From contig CBDFKY010000016.1 of assembly GCA_965248995.1 (NCBI GenBank), forward strand, positions 197,785 to 261,784: a stretch of 64,000 nt of DNA, written 5' to 3'. Source of the stretch: CBDFKY01 sp965248995. GTDB lineage: Bacteria; Pseudomonadota; Alphaproteobacteria; Rickettsiales; UBA998. Shown here piece by piece: positions 61,803 to 64,000 of the stretch (the stretch's first letter is position 1; every line of letters starts with the position of its first letter). The notes beneath the pieces were generated by a model. That model worked only from the letters and a program-made list of their open reading frames with translations, was not told the DNA's origin and did not search any database. The translations under genes were made by a program, and so were the position numbers.

Positions 61803-63114
61803 ATGACCCCCGTAGAAAAATTCAAATCGATCATACAGGGTAGTGGGATCGATCCGATCGAGGATATCATCGGCACGAACGATCCCGATGTGATGGGGGT
61901 GGCGATACACCATTTCAATATGCAAAGCATTATCGGGTCAGACGCTTCGAGAAGTGCTGACCTGAAGGAATATATTCAAAAGTTAGCAAAAGCGCAGGCA
62001 CGCTGTTATGAAAAGAATGATCCCGATTTTAAGCATACGGATGAAATTTCCTCTCACACAGAAAGCAGGATGCGCTGGAGCAGCAATGGGAAGCTCAACA
62101 CGATAAGTTAAGCATATTAAGAAGAGCTCGTGCCATTGCGAGTGTAGTTGAAAAGTTTTCTTTGGATCAAAAGATAACCGCTGCCGAAGCGAAACTGACT
62201 GAATTAGAGGGAAATGTTGGGGGACCGCCCGCAGACAGCCCAACCTTCAGAACCGCCGCGATCAGTTTCAACCTCAAAGATCCGAACCGGCGAAACCCTA
62301 TACACCACGGGTGCGGGCACCGGCTGAGGACGGCTCGACAGCTATTTACGCTCAAAAACTTAAAATGTTTAATGATGCATTGGCTATTGAAACGAATGTG
62401 GCACGCCGAACTTCACTGGAAGCTCAGATTGCCCAAATTTACAAAGACGCGCCAAGTCTCGCCGTTCATTCAGGAGATCCTTCACAGGATGCTCCCCAAC
62501 AGAAAAAACTTCCCAGTTTCTCAGAAGAATTGCAAACTTTGCCTGTAAGGGCCAAGCTATCCCTGGAGACGCTGCCGGTTAAACTCGTTTTCGACCAGAT
62601 CGGTATATTTGAGGAAGATTTAGCCCGCCAGAGCGATATAGCCCGCATAAGGCAAGTTGACGCGCAGGTCGCTGAAAAAGTGAAAATGTTCGAAGATGGG
62701 ATGAAGAGTGCGGTCAAAATCCTCACCGACAAACTGCCAGATGTTACTTCAATGGGCGGCCGCGCCATGGCGTATCAGATTTATCTGGGCGTCGAACCTT
62801 CCGCTAAAACAGCGGAGGAAATTGTTTCCGACGCTTCGGACATATTCGCCCCTGTCATCAAAGCAATGAAAGCGAATCAGGAAATGGTGACGGCGCATAA
62901 AACAGACAGTGAACGCAGCGACGGATTCGCGGACAGAATTCGCCCCAACAACGGACAGGAGCGGAATCAGCAACGGCTGGACAAGCTGGCGAGACAACTT
63001 CAAAGCTTTATTTCAGAAGCATACGCCATTTCCCCCAATCAGGCGAAGGAGATTATGAACATGATCTTGCAGACCGAAGGCATCGCAGCAGGTCAGGGGC
63101 AATCCAAAACCTGA
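61803..63114 (+). pseudogene. Hypothetical coiled-coil protein, two frameshifts
   Basis: Three overlapping frames join into one chain of about 437 residues. The first shift is at about 62048, where one more A in AAA gives HTEKQDALEQQWEAQHDKL. The second is at about 62216-62232, in the GGGGG or CCC run. The product is soluble and largely helical: an N-terminal domain (to about 85), a coiled coil (about 85-140), a proline-rich linker (PYTPRVRAPAED), and a C-terminal helical region ending in FISEAYAISPNQAKEIMNMI. I recognise no family. It follows clpA by 20 bases and converges on nadA. Confidence 0.6.
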
Positions 63115-63129
63115 AAATCCGGTTATGCC

Positions 63130-64000
63130 CTAACTGCCTTTGACGGAAGAATCCGGTATCATCCTGGAGAGTTCCAGCATCCGCTCCAGTGGTTTGCGTG
63201 CCCGCTCGATCATCTCACCGCTTAAAATCAGTTCCGGGCTGCGGTCGCGCATGCAGGCATAGAGTTTTTCAATCGTATTAAGTTTCATATACGGGCAGTT
63301 GTTGCACGCGGGTGCACGCACCCGACGCCGCACCCGGAACGGGATAAAAGAGGCTGTTCGCCGAACGCTGCCGCATCTGGTGGATGATGCCCGGCTCGGT
63401 AAGCACGATGAATTCTTCTCCGGGATGCGTTTCCGCATATTTCAGCAAGGAAGACGTGGAACCGATATGGTGCGCATAGCCGAGCAAGGTTTCCGTACAT
63501 TCGGGATGCGCGATGATATGCGCATCCGGATGCAGACTTCGCAGTTTCACCAGCTCGCTTTCCGAAAATCGCTCATGCACGATGCCAGGCCCCGTCCCAC
63601 AGCAGCATGTCCCGTCCCGTTTTTCGTGAAAGATACCCCCCCAGATGCTTGTCCGGCGCGAACAGGATCGGCTGGTTTTCCGGAATACTGGCGATGATGG
63701 TTTCAGCGTTGGTGGAAGTGACGATGATATCGGTCTCGGCCTTTACCGCCGCCGAGCAGTTGATGTAAGTAATGGCGATATGATCCGGATGCGCTGCGCG
63801 AAACGCCTTGAACGCCTCCCCTTCGCAGGAATATTCCAGCGAACACCCCGCTTCTATATCCGGCAACAACACCTGTTTTTCAGGTGAGAGAATCTTCGCG
63901 CCCTCCGCCATGAATCTGACGCCGCAAAAGACGATCACCTCGGCTTGCGTAGCCGCGGCCCTGCGTGCCAGATTCAAGCGAATCACCACGAAATCGGCGA
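63130..64000 (-). pseudogene. nadA: Quinolinate synthase NadA, 3' part, frameshifted
   Basis: Condenses iminoaspartate with dihydroxyacetone phosphate in NAD synthesis, using a [4Fe-4S] cluster. Cysteine motifs are seen in PDIEAGCSLEYS, AHPECTETLLG and ACNNCPYMKLNTIEKLY. The 5' end lies beyond the window. Four base shifts are readable. Near 63960-63985 a pair compensates, turning DFVGDSLELARRAA into DFVVIRLNLARRAA. One G too many near 63583 spoils DGACIVHERF, and one base too many lies between the PVPGAA and ACNNC codons (about 63295-63345). Confidence 0.9.

Noticed and set aside
1..64000. CRISPR array, prophage or insertion sequence
   Set aside because: No regularly spaced repeats, transposase, integrase or phage structural genes were found on either strand.

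Overview
The window is a gene-dense stretch of an alphaproteobacterial chromosome. The placement rests on gene content and order: nuoGHIJKLMN followed by birA, coaX and rnj (RNase J); GapR (DUF2312); an RpoH-type heat-shock sigma factor; a three-gene split pyruvate dehydrogenase; RapZ; a long-form HPF; and ClpS/ClpA. I would not place it below class level from sequence alone. There is no rRNA, prophage, insertion sequence or CRISPR array. No stretch longer than about 300 bases lacks a gene, apart from 46701-47047, which holds a tRNA-Ser gene and a fragment of it.

Layout. 1-3.1 kb: ugd, trmB and a nitrilase-family amidase, all interrupted by single-base shifts. 3.1-4.7 kb (minus): dapF-panB. 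4.9-7.6 kb: a PRC-barrel protein, rpoH, a small membrane protein and a TetR regulator. 7.6-16.1 kb (minus): one long apparent operon, pdhA-pdhB-two exported SIMPL-like proteins-pdhC-sugar-phosphate transferase-CapD-like dehydratase-tsaD. 16.3-23.5 kb: purH, then a run of small exported or membrane proteins of unknown function, a MarR-like regulator and a HisN-like phosphatase. 23.5-34.5 kb: the distal half of the complex I operon (nuoG-N) running into birA and coaX, then rnj. 36.2-42.5 kb (minus): an AsmA protein, an EAL-like protein lacking catalytic residues, a prepilin-peptidase-like protein lacking one catalytic aspartate, surE and pcm. 42.8-54 kb: recG, a soluble triple-PAS chemoreceptor, tRNA-Ser, thrS, ftsK, terC, hpf and rapZ. 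54-57.5 kb (minus): an ArsR regulator with a palindromic operator over its start, a LepA without its GTPase domain, a metallo-beta-lactamase hydrolase, apaG and rpsU. 57.6-64 kb: gapR, phoB, clpS, a near-perfect Pho box, clpA, an unrecognised broken gene and the 3' part of nadA.

Two themes deserve attention. First, reading-frame breaks cluster at the two ends (1.1-2.9 kb and 62-64 kb), with one in nuoN. Most are repaired by changing a short homopolymer by one base, and nadA even has a compensating pair. Local consensus error is therefore more likely than gene decay. Second, several signals are not explained that way: the LepA missing exactly its G domain, the Pho box in front of clpA close to phoB, the paired degenerate EAL and peptidase proteins in one operon, SIMPL-type exported proteins inside a pdh operon, and a duplicated 5' end of tRNA-Ser.
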